Positions 25,101 to 34,076 are shown, counted from the first letter of the stretch. The stretch: 64,000 nucleotides of DNA from an uncultured Clostridia bacterium (GCA_934489015.1 CAKSSN010000008.1:43900-107899); one strand, 5' to 3'. Program-made: numbers and translations. The notes: generated by a model not told the origin, from the sequence alone.

Positions 25101-27922
25101 ATATATGTTACAACAGGGAATTTCTGATTTGGCTTATCCGCCGCATTTGACGGATTGCTGTTATAAACATACTGAAGCAATCTCCAGCTGAACTCGCCTT
25201 TTCCGAGCTTTCCGGCATTTTTGCTTTCATTCTGTCCGAATACGCTTCCCTCAAAGCTTGTGCCTACGGAATTTGCCGTTATTCTTCCGCTTTCATATTC
25301 CTTTTCTCCCGAAAAGCCGCCGGTAACCTTTGCTCCGGCACTTACCATACCGAATATATTATCCGCTTCGGACTCGACTCCGCCGCCGAGCTTTACACTG
25401 ACGCTGCCGCCGTTTGTTTTTGCAAACTCCGCGCTTTCGGTTATCTCCATAGACTGACTCTGACTTGAGCTTCCTGTCGGGAATCCGCCGAGAGCCGTAT
25501 GGGTCATAATACTTCCCGTAACAACATTCACGCTGTTTGGTGACTTATCCGGATATGTTTCCGGTTTTCCGACAGTATGACTGAACACATCCTTCAAATC
25601 AGGCATCGCCTCATCGGTATCCGGAATAATATCAAGATAATCCTCATATGTAAGGCTCGCCATTTTGCACGCGCTCGCACCGCCGTGCGGCACATAAACA
25701 ACATACGGTGATTTCATAAGCTTACCGTCCGCTCCGGGATAATAAGCCGTATACTCGTATGCGTCATAGCCCACCGTTGAAAGCACAACGGAGTCTTCGC
25801 CGCCTGACGCTGAAAAGCTTTGAGTAAATGAAACCTCTGTTTCTCTGTCGGTTGAAAAGCCGTCGCTTTTCATCGTCTCAACCTCAGACTCGAAAACACC
25901 TGCCGTTCCGCCGCCTCCGGCTTTAATTTCTGTTGAAACATACGCACCTGCCGAAACGGTAAAGGACGCTGTTTTCCCGGTTGAAGATGTATTTGTTTTG
26001 CCGTAGGTAGTCTGACCGTTTACATAATTTTCATCCGGCAATGAGTCAAAATACGGCGGAGATGCAAGCGCCGCAACTATAACCGGATCAGCCCAGAAAA
26101 ATTTATGTCTGACAAATTTAAGATAAACCGAGTCATTGTCCGTATCGGGCATAGCAGCAGCAGCCGTGCCTCTATATGTAATCGCACTTTGAGAGTTTAC
26201 CGGATAGCCGCTTCCGGAGGGAGTGAGGAAATACACCCTGTCTCCGAGAGCTGTTGAAACGGTTACCGCCGCAGCGTCGCTCTCTCTTGTGACAGCTGCG
26301 CTTCTTATATCAAGTACATCTATTCCGTTATTGTAAAGAATACATTTGTCCGCATCATAATCGGCAATGGTTTTTCCCTCGCCTTTCCCCCACTCGCCCG
26401 TATAAGAGCCTTTATCCTCTGTATCGTAGCGATAGGTATCACCGTCGGGATAGCGCACAAAGGCAATGTATTTTTGATCTATAAGCATTGTTCCGGACCC
26501 GGAATATCCCTTTTTGCCGCCCGACAAACCGAAATCGGAATTTAAAAAGCCTATTCTGATCGGTGCGCAGTCCGAAAGCTTTGTTTTATATACATAATTC
26601 GTATCCGCTCCGCTTACAGAGTCAACCCATCCGTGATGATAAATTCCGCCGTTATAAACTATTGACGACACGAAATTTTTCTTTTCCTTGTTATAGTCAA
26701 ATGCCGCCACATAGAAGTCGGGAGTATACATTTTATTGCCCGAATAGCTTGCCCACGACTGAACGGCGTGCTTTATCGAAACAAATATTGTCGGCTTTCC
26801 CGACTCGTCAACATCGTGTGCAGCAACATCAAAGCAAGCCGCATCGCCGCGCGTAGGGCCTGTCAGGCCGAGCTTTTTATATGTATCGCCGTCTAAATAG
26901 TTAAGCAGATGAAATCTGTTGCCGACAGCGCGCATGTTGATAATGTTTTCATCTCCGCGCGCAACGCAGACAGCAAAGCCGTTTGATACATAGTTGCTGT
27001 TGTAATGCACGTCGGTAGATGACACCGCCGAAATAATATCATCGTATCCGTCACCGTCTATATCCGCAACCGCAAGAGATGACGAAGCGCCCGGCGCACC
27101 GAGATAATTTGTGTTATAAAGCGTCATTGCGCCGCCGTAAATGAACGGCTGCTGATCCCATCCGTCTGATTTATTCCAGCTGCCCGATTTTCCGCTGTCG
27201 TTCATAAGCCATACATATGGGCTGCTGTTTTTTGAAAATCCGTAATTTCCGCTTCCGGCTGTCTGATTGCTTATATCCCATGTGGGAGTTGCCGTTACAA
27301 TTTCATCATATCCGTCACCGTTTACGTCGCCGCACACAATGCTTATGCAATTGCTCCACTCGCTTCTGTCTAAAAACAGGTTCTTATTATCCGTTCCCTC
27401 ATAAAGAACAACCACAGGTGACATAGCCGACGAGAATACGGCATCCGATACGCAAAGAAGAAGCAGTGCTTTTCCGTCCGTTGTACTTGCGCCGACGACG
27501 GACGCAAGCAGATTTTTCTTCCCGTTTGCCGTAAAATCGCCCTCATAGGATTTCAAAATCTCAATGCTTCCGCTCAGGCTGTAGCTTTTTCCGCTTACAG
27601 AAATGCGGCTGTCAAGACGCGGCTTTGCGGAAATATCCTTCCATGCCATTGTATCGCCGCCTTCCGCGCCGTTGCCATCGCCGTAAATTCTCCCTCCGTT
27701 TGATGAGAAAATAAGCGGCTCGCGCACATTGCTCAGCATTTCTCCGTCAAAATAAGGGAGATCGTCCGCATATTCGTTTGCATCAATATTATCCATATCG
27801 GAAAATATTTCATCAAATATGCCTGCGCTTTCCTCTGCGCGTGCTTCTTTGGCGAACATACCCCCATAAGATGTCAAAACAATAGCTGCTGTCAGCAAAA
27901 GTGATATTTTTCGTCGTTTCAT
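22157..27922 (-). CDS. Large secreted FG-GAP and fibronectin type III protein
   Basis: A 1921-residue exported protein. The frame is open to 28003, but AGGAGG lies about eight bases before the ATG at 27922, where a signal peptide begins (MKRRKISLLLTAAIVLTSYG, cleavage near ARA-EE). Residues about 150-560 contain FG-GAP/VCBS-type calcium loops (GDVNGDGYDEIV, ADIDGDGYDDII). A central Gly/Ser-rich stretch (about 640-960) alternates polar and apolar residues. Several fibronectin type III-like domains follow (about 1150-1700). The last 80 residues resemble the C-terminus of the protein at 44032. No LPxTG or S-layer motif is seen. It is probably a surface or matrix protein of unknown ligand. Confidence 0.88.
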   Translation of the reverse strand: MKRRKISLLLTAAIVLTSYGGMFAKEARAEESAGIFDEIFSDMDNIDANEYADDLPYFDGEMLSNVREPLIFSSNGGRIYGDGNGAEGGDTMAWKDISAKPRLDSRISVSGKSYSLSGSIEILKSYEGDFTANGKKNLLASVVGASTTDGKALLLLCVSDAVFSSAMSPVVVLYEGTDNKNLFLDRSEWSNCISIVCGDVNGDGYDEIVTATPTWDISNQTAGSGNYGFSKNSSPYVWLMNDSGKSGSWNKSDGWDQQPFIYGGAMTLYNTNYLGAPGASSSLAVADIDGDGYDDIISAVSSTDVHYNSNYVSNGFAVCVARGDENIINMRAVGNRFHLLNYLDGDTYKKLGLTGPTRGDAACFDVAAHDVDESGKPTIFVSIKHAVQSWASYSGNKMYTPDFYVAAFDYNKEKKNFVSSIVYNGGIYHHGWVDSVSGADTNYVYKTKLSDCAPIRIGFLNSDFGLSGGKKGYSGSGTMLIDQKYIAFVRYPDGDTYRYDTEDKGSYTGEWGKGEGKTIADYDADKCILYNNGIDVLDIRSAAVTRESDAAAVTVSTALGDRVYFLTPSGSGYPVNSQSAITYRGTAAAAMPDTDNDSVYLKFVRHKFFWADPVIVAALASPPYFDSLPDENYVNGQTTYGKTNTSSTGKTASFTVSAGAYVSTEIKAGGGGTAGVFESEVETMKSDGFSTDRETEVSFTQSFSASGGEDSVVLSTVGYDAYEYTAYYPGADGKLMKSPYVVYVPHGGASACKMASLTYEDYLDIIPDTDEAMPDLKDVFSHTVGKPETYPDKSPNSVNVVTGSIMTHTALGGFPTGSSSQSQSMEITESAEFAKTNGGSVSVKLGGGVESEADNIFGMVSAGAKVTGGFSGEKEYESGRITANSVGTSFEGSVFGQNESKNAGKLGKGEFSWRLLQYVYNSNPSNAADKPNQKFPVVTYIVSGIKQPEGVKPETVTVTPSERTVEAVGAATKNFVNEAAFEVVADGVQREAHTALEGAPLGMTLNTGSNIGTSREFPFGVKINGNVEPGEYELRLNVGGVLSNPFKLTVTGYVPPQWLEADNEVVDFGSSKFVTVNHKPIVDAKTITVKNISTETLSGLEASLDSDKAFEITQSLSQTDLAAGGTATLSVRPKTGLKAGKYFGVLKVSNGLTSVSVNFEYKVNEPTLPGAPYIAQFAYSSNPVRVTVSAPEDDGGGEMVDYLYTIKNHEAYLDENGNQIWKSSKEKEQYGSFDIKISEELPEDHTYEIGVKAVNEAGEGEEAWVSLYVGFPANPPSEVRNVRVYTGDKTVAVTFDEPEYWGENEYVPKIDIKSYSIYVSKRGESGGSGGGADDMQVIFDNLENGVQYDFEILAYNYYKQSSYAFTATPEAKVMQPSRPFNFKADMSYRTANLSWEAPMYNGGSSITGYEVSTDGGESWINVGDSMSYTAENLTTNKEYTFMVRALTGGYVGDSAEIVSKAPSALRRFEWDDVTDYTGYEQLEFAVSNIEGALGYEISIDGGEWYEADYVEFGGKRRYCFSGLENGREYTIGIRAFDSEGPGPEKFWKRAPSEKAPMPVKNARVEAGNGKIIIYGESADSYGAQYSDGGRWWYFSEKTVSSGYDNGKELVVAIGHEPVFVDGIGVNTATNQYFKVTPDASIPDKPSMPDVSAVTGNGYTRFTWTLESDGGSAILYYKTLLSSSYGGDEEEFILPADQTEYTVYGDVAYFDVSAVNSVGESYSGRGRVNDRYRLDGVDTVSLPIGYSDTYSEMFRVIIKQPEFDDDNNYLGMVDHDITEEAENWKAESQTDKITFDEEQHKLKISSGLEVGEYSVVVGCQIHGYAYERIVTVRVGSSAEISSVENKTDGVYVTLTAPDGALLAVAAYNADGKMTAVSFNDITASGSYKAELNLSGVKTVKAMIVAGRNNISPLCEYKAIAVN

Positions 27923-28081
27923 GTTTTTTGCCTCCTTTTTATACTTTTTATATGGCTTATAAAATTCTATATTCATTGTAACATATATTATCATATTTTT
28001 CAAGCTTTTTTATTCTTTTTATAACAAATAGCTTAAATTTATATATTTATTTATATTTAATTACCATACGAATTTTAAACT

Positions 28082-28117
28082 AAAAAAATCACCGCCGCAT
28101 TGTTTTGCGGCAGTGAT
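28082..28117 (-). terminator. Terminator of the sugar-oxidation operon
   Basis: On the minus strand TCAC-T-GCCGCA pairs with TGCGGC-G-GTGA around a short loop, followed by seven T. It lies just after the stop of the last dehydrogenase gene. Confidence 0.8.
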
Positions 28118-28130
28118 TGTAAATAAGCCT

Positions 28131-29189
28131 TTAAATTTCCGTCTGAACAGCAATTTTCTTTTCGTCAGACTCAAATGCAGCCTCCATAACGCGCATTACT
28201 CTGAGCGCCTGCTCCGGCTTAATTGTAAGCTCGGCCTTGCCCTCGATTGCGTCAATCATCTGATCATACACAACAGTAAGGTTATCGACAACATCAAGCG
28301 GCTCTGAAATTTCAATTGTTTCGGTTGAATTTTTATTTCTCGGAGCCATTGTTTTTGTAGGACCGGCTTTTGTATAAACAATTTCCTCGTCCCAAACGTC
28401 TTCCTTATCAATACATCTTACTATTCTTCCGTTGCAGTTCCAGTCATCAATCTGAAGCGTTCCCTCTGTTCCGAGAACATACCAGCGCGGATGAGTTATA
28501 TAGTTATTTGTCGAAACCTCAATATGTGCTGTAAGTCCGCTTTCAAACGTAAGAGTAAGTCTGAAATTATCGTCTACCTCAGGATACTGAATTTTATACA
28601 TCTTGCAAAATACGTTTGTAACCTTTTCATCGACCATATACATAATCTGGTCGATAAGATGAACGCCCCAGTCAAGCATCATTCCGCCGCCGAGAGCCTT
28701 AAGCGTTCTCCAGCCTGTCGGCATACCTCTTGAGCCCTCAACTCTTGATTCTATAACATACGGTTTGCCGATAAGTCCTGCTTCAACATTTCTTTTCATA
28801 AGAACAAAATCTCTGTTTGTTCTTCTGTTCTGATCTATCGTAAACACCTTGTTATACTTCTTTGCGGCTTCCATTATTTCAACAAGCTCATCCGAAGAAA
28901 TGGTTACGGGCTTTTCGCAGATAACGTTTTTACCCGCTGCCAAAGCTTCGATTGCAAGCTGCTTATGCGCTTCATTAGATGTTGCAACAAGCACTATGTC
29001 AATTTCCGGATCGGATAAAAGCTCCTCTTTTGAGGCGTAAGCCTTCATTCCCTGACTTTCGGCAACCTTGCCGCGCTCGCTGTTAAGGTCAAAAACTCCC
29101 TTAAAGCGTATTCTGTCATAATCCGCAAGATACTGATGATGGTGACCTGCCATTCCACCGTAGCCTATTATTCCGACTGTATGTACCAT
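28131..29189 (-). CDS. Gfo/Idh/MocA family oxidoreductase (second of two)
   Basis: A 352-residue NAD(P)-dependent dehydrogenase of the glucose-fructose oxidoreductase/inositol dehydrogenase family. The Rossmann start is VGIIGYGGMAGHHHQYLADY, and the catalytic EKP motif lies in NVICEKPVTISSDELVEI near residue 97. The substrate-side MMLDWGVHLIDQIMYMVD supplies the conserved His. Such enzymes oxidise sugar hydroxyls, often to 3-keto sugars. It is last in the operon, separated from the isomerase gene by 100 bases that hold a stable hairpin. The exact sugar cannot be read from sequence. Confidence 0.92.
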   Translation of the reverse strand: MVHTVGIIGYGGMAGHHHQYLADYDRIRFKGVFDLNSERGKVAESQGMKAYASKEELLSDPEIDIVLVATSNEAHKQLAIEALAAGKNVICEKPVTISSDELVEIMEAAKKYNKVFTIDQNRRTNRDFVLMKRNVEAGLIGKPYVIESRVEGSRGMPTGWRTLKALGGGMMLDWGVHLIDQIMYMVDEKVTNVFCKMYKIQYPEVDDNFRLTLTFESGLTAHIEVSTNNYITHPRWYVLGTEGTLQIDDWNCNGRIVRCIDKEDVWDEEIVYTKAGPTKTMAPRNKNSTETIEISEPLDVVDNLTVVYDQMIDAIEGKAELTIKPEQALRVMRVMEAAFESDEKKIAVQTEI

Positions 29190-29229
29190 AAATTATCTGT
29201 CCTCTCAAATTATTTCTTAATTCCAATAA

Positions 29230-29257
29230 TTCCGGCGGCTCATAAAAGCCGTCGGAA
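29230..29257 (-). other. Intercistronic hairpin in the sugar-oxidation operon
   Basis: TTCCGGCGGCT and AGCCGTCGGAA form an 11-pair stem with one G-U pair. No strong T-run follows in the operon direction, so it may attenuate or stabilise the message before the last gene rather than terminate it. Confidence 0.45.
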
Positions 29258-29289
29258 TATTTTAATTTATCCGTTAGAAAATATGCGGC

Positions 29290-30255
29290 TTAAACCCACC
29301 ACATTTCTCCCGCATTTTCATATATAAGAACTCTCTTAAGCAGCGAAATTGCTTTTTCAAGTCCCTCTTTCGGCGACATAAGACCGTCCTCGTGCTCAAT
29401 GCTTATAGCACCGTCATAACCTACAGTCTTAAGCGCACTGATTATATTGTTCCAAACGCTCTCATCATGACCGTAGCCAACCGTGCGGAATACCCATGAA
29501 CGACCGAGAATATCGTCATAACCCTTAGTGTCAAGAACGCCGTTTACGGCAGTATTTACCGCGTCAATCTTTGTATCTTTTGCATGGAAATGATAAATTG
29601 CACCCTTAAGATACTTTATAGCCTCGCATGGGTCTATTCCCTGCCAGAAAAGATGGCTCGGATCAACATTTGCACCGATAATATCGCCTACAGCTGCTCT
29701 GAGCTTCAGAAGCGTTGCAGGGTTGTATACGCAAAAGCCCGGATGCATTTCAAACGCAATTTTCTTAATTCCGATTTCCTTTGCAATTTCGGCAGTCTTT
29801 TTCCAGTAAGGAATTAAAACCTCTTCCCACTGCCACTTTAAAATATCGCCGTATTCGTTAGGCCATGCACACGTAACCCAGTTAGGATTTTTTGACGTTT
29901 CGCAGTCTCCGGGGCAGCCCGAAAAACCGATTATCGTATCAACTCCCAGAGCAACCGCAACCTTCATTGCAGCAACAAACTCATCATGCGACTGCTTTGC
30001 AAAATCCTTGTTCGGATGAACGGGGTTGCCGTGACACGCAATAGCCGAAAGCTTCATATTATACTTTTTAAGCATTTCCTTTAAAGCGTCAATCTTTTCG
30101 GGATGATCGAGATAATCCTGCGCGTCCATATGCGCTTTTCCCGGATAACCGCCTGCGCCGAGCTCAAGGCTGTCAACGCCGAGACCCGACAAATATTTAA
30201 GAGCATCTTCAAGACTCATGCTTGCAAGAACAGGTGACATAACACTTAAATTCAT
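29290..30255 (-). CDS. Sugar phosphate isomerase/epimerase (xylose isomerase-like TIM barrel)
   Basis: A 321-residue AP-endonuclease-2/xylose-isomerase-like barrel. Metal-binding residues sit in KIAFEMHPGFCVYNP, IGANVDPSHLFWQGID, IYHFHAKDTKID and GAISIEHEDGL. This group works on keto sugars, hydroxypyruvate or inositol derivatives as epimerase, isomerase or dehydratase. An upstream in-frame ATG exists at 30306, but AAAGGA before the ATG at 30255 (MNLSVMSP) and homology favour the shorter form. Flanked by two Gfo-type dehydrogenases and a ThuA protein, it probably handles their oxidised product. Confidence 0.9.
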   Translation of the reverse strand: MNLSVMSPVLASMSLEDALKYLSGLGVDSLELGAGGYPGKAHMDAQDYLDHPEKIDALKEMLKKYNMKLSAIACHGNPVHPNKDFAKQSHDEFVAAMKVAVALGVDTIIGFSGCPGDCETSKNPNWVTCAWPNEYGDILKWQWEEVLIPYWKKTAEIAKEIGIKKIAFEMHPGFCVYNPATLLKLRAAVGDIIGANVDPSHLFWQGIDPCEAIKYLKGAIYHFHAKDTKIDAVNTAVNGVLDTKGYDDILGRSWVFRTVGYGHDESVWNNIISALKTVGYDGAISIEHEDGLMSPKEGLEKAISLLKRVLIYENAGEMWWV

Positions 30256-30272
30256 AAAAACTACATCCTTTC

Positions 30273-30989
30273 TTATGCTTCGGGCTTTTCTTTCGCCCAT
30301 ACACAATCTATATTTTCAAATTTGCGGACAGGATTTGCCCATCTTACCGCGTTTGTTACAATGCGCTGTACATATTCGTTATAAAAGGTTCTGTATGCTT
30401 CATGTCCGGGCTGGAAATAAAAGATTTTACAATTACCTCTTGTAAATGTGCAGCCGCTTCGAAATACTTCTCCGCCGGCAAACCAGCCCATAAATACAAC
30501 TTCATCGGGATTTGCGATAGAAAACGGCTCGCCATACATTTCTTCATGCTCAAGCTCGAAATATTCGGGAATACCCTGTGCAATCGGATGCGCCGGATTT
30601 ACAACCCAAACGCGCTCGCGATCGTTTTCTCTCCATCTGAGGTTGCAGGGAGTTCCGATTAACTTTCTGAAAATCTTTGAGTTATGACCGGAGTGGAGAA
30701 CAACAAGTCCCATTCCCTTCATTGCAGCGTCATAAACTCTGTCTACTATTTCATCAGGAACCTTATCGTGAGCCATATGTCCCCACCATATGAGAACATC
30801 CGTCTTATCGACAACCTCCTGAGTAAGTCCGCACTCCTCCATATCGAGAGTTGCATATGTAACGGAAATATCGTCATTTTTGTCTAAAAATCCGCCTATT
30901 ACCTTGTGAAGACCCTCCGGATAAACTTCCCTTACAAGCTCTTCCTGCTTTTCATGCACAAATTCATTCCAGATTGTAACATTAATCAT
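30273..30989 (-). CDS. ThuA-like trehalose utilisation protein
   Basis: A 238-residue ThuA-domain protein with the class I amidotransferase-like fold. Visible segments are VLIWWGHMAHDKVPDEIV, GMGLVVLHSGHNSKIFRKLI, HPIAQGIPEYFELEHEEMYG and KIFYFQPGHEAY. ThuA-type proteins occur with 3-keto-disaccharide metabolism, and their reaction is not firmly known. The ATG at 30989 lies inside the stop region of the upstream dehydrogenase (8-base overlap) with AAAGGAG upstream, so it is translationally coupled. A longer open frame to 31037 lacks support. Confidence 0.9.
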   Translation of the reverse strand: MINVTIWNEFVHEKQEELVREVYPEGLHKVIGGFLDKNDDISVTYATLDMEECGLTQEVVDKTDVLIWWGHMAHDKVPDEIVDRVYDAAMKGMGLVVLHSGHNSKIFRKLIGTPCNLRWRENDRERVWVVNPAHPIAQGIPEYFELEHEEMYGEPFSIANPDEVVFMGWFAGGEVFRSGCTFTRGNCKIFYFQPGHEAYRTFYNEYVQRIVTNAVRWANPVRKFENIDCVWAKEKPEA

Positions 30990-32067
30990 TAAATACAATC
31001 TCCTTTCCCTCTTTGGCACTCTTATAAATTGCCTCAAGGATACGGGTTACACATATAGCCTGCTCCGGCTTTACGCAAGGCTCCTTATCGTTTATAACGG
31101 CATCAATCCACTGACGCGCTTCAAGATCTGCAGCGGAAACCTCTTCTCCGTCATAGAACGCAACTCCGCCTGCTCCGAGCTCCGGCTTTATTGTAGTAAG
31201 CTTGCCGTATTTTGCAAGGTTAAGTCTTACGCCGTCATCCATATCAGCGCCTGCAAGAGTTCCGCAAAGCGAGCATTTTGCTTCCTTAACATCAAGAGTG
31301 TTAAGCGCCCAGCTGCTCTCAAGCACTATTGTAGCGCCGTTTTCCATCTGAATGAAACCGAAAGCGGAGTCCTCAACAGTGTATTTTGCCGGGTCCCAGT
31401 CGCCCCATGCATTACCTGTTTCCTTTTGATCTCCAAGCTTTTTGAATACGCTTCCGCTTACTCTTACCGGCTTATAGTTGTCCATGCACCAAAGAGTAAG
31501 GTCGAGCGCATGAGTTCCGATGTCAATAAGCGGACCGCCGCCCTGCTCCTCTTCATCAAGGAAAACTCCCCATGTCGGAACGGCTCTTCTTCTTACGGCA
31601 TGAGCCTTTGCATAGTAAATATCGCCGAGCTCACCGTTATCGCACGCTCTTTTAACAAACTGCGATTCGGGATTAAATCTGTTCTGATAGCCTATTGTAA
31701 GCTTTTTGCCCGACTTATGATAAGCGTCAAGCATTGCCTTAGCGTCTGCATACGTTTTAGCCATAGGCTTTTCGCACATAACGTGGCAGTCATGCTCAAG
31801 CGCATAAATTGTAACGGGTGCGTGCTCACGGTTCGGCGTACAAACGTGTACGACCTCGGGCTTTTCCTTATCAATCATTTCCTTATAATCGGTATAAACC
31901 CTTGCGCCCTCTGCTCCGAATTCCTTAGCTGCCTTTTCGGCACGCTCCGGAATAATGTCACAAAACGCAACCATTTCAGCCTCTTTTACCTTTTTAAGAG
32001 AAGGCATATGCTTCCCGTTGGCAATTCCGCCGCAGCCTACAATTGCAATTCTTACTTTTCTCTCCAT
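30982..32067 (-). CDS. Gfo/Idh/MocA family oxidoreductase (first of two)
   Basis: A 361-residue NAD(P)-dependent dehydrogenase and the first gene of the leftward operon. Rossmann motif IAIVGCGGIANGKHMPSL, catalytic CHVMCEKPMAKTYADAKAML near residue 92, and the His-containing GGGPLIDIGTHALDLTLW are all present. ATAGGAGG lies seven bases before the ATG at 32067, so I use it rather than the in-frame ATG at 32097. It shares little with the second dehydrogenase beyond the family core, suggesting different substrates or successive steps. The AraC regulator is divergently placed 140 bases away. Confidence 0.92.
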   Translation of the reverse strand: MERKVRIAIVGCGGIANGKHMPSLKKVKEAEMVAFCDIIPERAEKAAKEFGAEGARVYTDYKEMIDKEKPEVVHVCTPNREHAPVTIYALEHDCHVMCEKPMAKTYADAKAMLDAYHKSGKKLTIGYQNRFNPESQFVKRACDNGELGDIYYAKAHAVRRRAVPTWGVFLDEEEQGGGPLIDIGTHALDLTLWCMDNYKPVRVSGSVFKKLGDQKETGNAWGDWDPAKYTVEDSAFGFIQMENGATIVLESSWALNTLDVKEAKCSLCGTLAGADMDDGVRLNLAKYGKLTTIKPELGAGGVAFYDGEEVSAADLEARQWIDAVINDKEPCVKPEQAICVTRILEAIYKSAKEGKEIVFND

Positions 32068-32206
32068 TTTTTTACCTCCTATTATAACACATTTCACAAA
32101 AATTCAATATCATTTAAATTTAGTATAGCATTATAAGACAAATTATGATATAATAAATCTATCAAAAAATATTAATATTTTGTCATTGAAAGGCAGAGTG
32201 ACCGCT

Positions 32207-33094
32207 GTGAAAAATAATGAAAATACCTTCACGGAAGTTTATACGGAATCGTTTATCATACATAAACAAATGGCTGAAAATATAATGACTATGGCGCCCC
32301 TTCACAGCCATGAGTACATAGAGGTGCTTTACACCTTCGGCGGAAAATTTAATATTTGGCTCGACGGAAAATTTTATGAATTTTCAAAAGGCGATCTTGT
32401 TGTTATCAATTCGCGTGAGCTTCACTGCATTGAAACAAGTAACGTTAAAAAGGGCGACGGATATTATTGCCTGAGATTTAACCCGAACATACTTTACGGA
32501 TCGGATAACACGATTTACGAGTTTAAATATGTCCTTCCATTTCTCGCAAACCATACTCCGCCGCAAAAAGTTTTCACAGCTGCGGAGCTTGAAAAAACAG
32601 AGGTTGAGGGGCTTATAAAAAACATATACAGCGAATATCTCAATGCCGATTACGCATATGAGCTTTCCATACGCTCGGATATATGCCGCCTTTTTACATG
32701 GATACTCAGATACTGGAAATCACGAAACTATGACATAACGAGCGAAATCAACCTCGACCTCGCCTCAAAGCTGCAAAAAACGATTGATTTTGTTCTGCAA
32801 AATTACGGCGATGAGATAACGGCTGAAAAAATGGCGGAATACTCAAACCTTTCATACAGCTATTTTTCAAGGAGCTTTAAGCAGCTGACAGGAAAATCGT
32901 TTACCGAATACCTTAATTATATCCGCGTGAGCGAATCGGAAAAGCTTCTTCTGACAACCGATATGAATATAACCGAAATAGCTCTTTGCGTCGGCTTTTC
33001 AACCTCAAGCTACTTTATACAGCAATTTAAGCTTTATAAAAAGATGTCGCCGAAGCAGTTTAAAAAGGAATTTTTGAAAGGAGCGGCAGTATGA
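32207..33094 (+). CDS. AraC-family transcriptional regulator with cupin domain
   Basis: About 295 residues. The N-terminal cupin (PLHSHEYIEVLYTFGGKFNI, GDLVVINSRELHCIE) should bind a sugar or related ligand. The C-terminal double HTH is standard: EITAEKMAEYSNLSYSYFSR, FKQLTGKSFTEYLNYIRVSE, ITEIALCVGFSTSSYF, and PKQFKKE at the end. Starts at TTG (32180) or GTG (32207) are both possible. Neither has a strong ribosome site, and I chose GTG, which has GAGTG seven bases upstream. Divergent placement implies control of the dehydrogenase/ThuA operon. The pfkB gene overlaps its stop. Confidence 0.88.
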   Translation: MKNNENTFTEVYTESFIIHKQMAENIMTMAPLHSHEYIEVLYTFGGKFNIWLDGKFYEFSKGDLVVINSRELHCIETSNVKKGDGYYCLRFNPNILYGSDNTIYEFKYVLPFLANHTPPQKVFTAAELEKTEVEGLIKNIYSEYLNADYAYELSIRSDICRLFTWILRYWKSRNYDITSEINLDLASKLQKTIDFVLQNYGDEITAEKMAEYSNLSYSYFSRSFKQLTGKSFTEYLNYIRVSESEKLLLTTDMNITEIALCVGFSTSSYFIQQFKLYKKMSPKQFKKEFLKGAAV

Positions 33095-33990
33095 TTTATA
33101 CATTTACCTTAAGCCCCGCGCTTGACTTGACCGTAAAATGCATAGGCTTTGCGTGCGGCGAAATAAACCGCGCCGAAAACGCAGAAATTTTTCCGGGCGG
33201 CAAGGGAATAAACATTTCGATTATTCTAAACGAGCTCGGAACAGAAAACGAGGCTGTGGGAATTTCGGCAGGCTTTACGGGAGCCGAGCTTGAAAGGCTT
33301 CTCGGCGAGAGAAAAATTAAATACAGCTTTATCCGCCTTGAAAGCGGCATGACAAGAATTAATGTAAAAATAAAAGGCAAAGAGGAAACCGATGTAAACG
33401 GTCAGGGTGCGGATATACCCGAAAGCGCTTTTGACGCACTGCTCGAAAAAATTAATACCTTTAAAAAAGGAGATACGGCAATATTCTCCGGCAGTGTTCC
33501 GAAAAATGTTCGGCCGTTTGCATACGAGCGCCTTTGCGAAAGGGCAGCGGAAAAAGGAGCTTCGATAATAGTTGACGCCGAAGGCGAGCTGCTGACGCGA
33601 ACGCTTAAATACAAGCCGTTTCTTGTAAAGCCGAACAAAGCGGAGCTTGAGGGAATATTTTTGCATCGTCTTGACTGTGACAGCGAAATTGAGGAGTGCG
33701 CAAAAAAACTGCTTGACAGCGGCGCGCAGAACGTTCTCGTTTCCTTAGGAGCAGACGGCTCAATGCTCGTTAATAAAAACTTTACCGACAGACTCCCGTC
33801 ATTTCCCGGGAAGGTAATAAACACAACGGGCGCGGGCGACTCAATGCTTGCGGGCTTTGTCGCCGGGTATTTAAAGGAAAACGATTTAAAAAAAGCTCAT
33901 CTTCTCTCGTCCGCCGCAGGGAGCGCAACCGCATTTTCAGCCTCTCTTGCCGCTGCCGACAGCATAAAAGCATTACTGAAAAATAAGTAA
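33091..33990 (+). CDS. PfkB-family hexose kinase (1-phosphofructokinase-like)
   Basis: A 299-residue PfkB kinase. Signature elements are NAEIFPGGKGINISIILNEL near residue 35, FSGSVPKNV near 135 and NTTGAGDSMLAGFVAGY near 245 with the catalytic Asp. The close match to 1-phosphofructokinase and tagatose-6-phosphate kinase leaves the substrate open. The start overlaps the araC stop by four bases (ATGA), so regulator and kinase are coupled. No fructose PTS gene is nearby. It may phosphorylate the sugar released by the divergent operon. Confidence 0.9.
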   Translation: MIYTFTLSPALDLTVKCIGFACGEINRAENAEIFPGGKGINISIILNELGTENEAVGISAGFTGAELERLLGERKIKYSFIRLESGMTRINVKIKGKEETDVNGQGADIPESAFDALLEKINTFKKGDTAIFSGSVPKNVRPFAYERLCERAAEKGASIIVDAEGELLTRTLKYKPFLVKPNKAELEGIFLHRLDCDSEIEECAKKLLDSGAQNVLVSLGADGSMLVNKNFTDRLPSFPGKVINTTGAGDSMLAGFVAGYLKENDLKKAHLLSSAAGSATAFSASLAAADSIKALLKNK

Positions 33991-34046
33991 AAAAACAAAT
34001 TATTTAAAAAAATCACAAAAAATCATGGAAATTTTTAAAATAACAC

Positions 34047-34076
34047 TTGACAAACACCATGCTTATGGTGTATAAT
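34047..34076 (+). promoter_or_regulatory. rpsU promoter P1 with palindromic spacer
   Basis: Perfect TTGACA (34047-34052) and perfect TATAAT (34071-34076) are separated by 18 bases. The spacer holds ACACCAT-GCTT-ATGGTGT (34054-34071), a perfect seven-base inverted repeat. A dyad in a lengthened spacer is the layout used by MerR-type regulators, although a repressor is equally possible. Confidence 0.75.
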
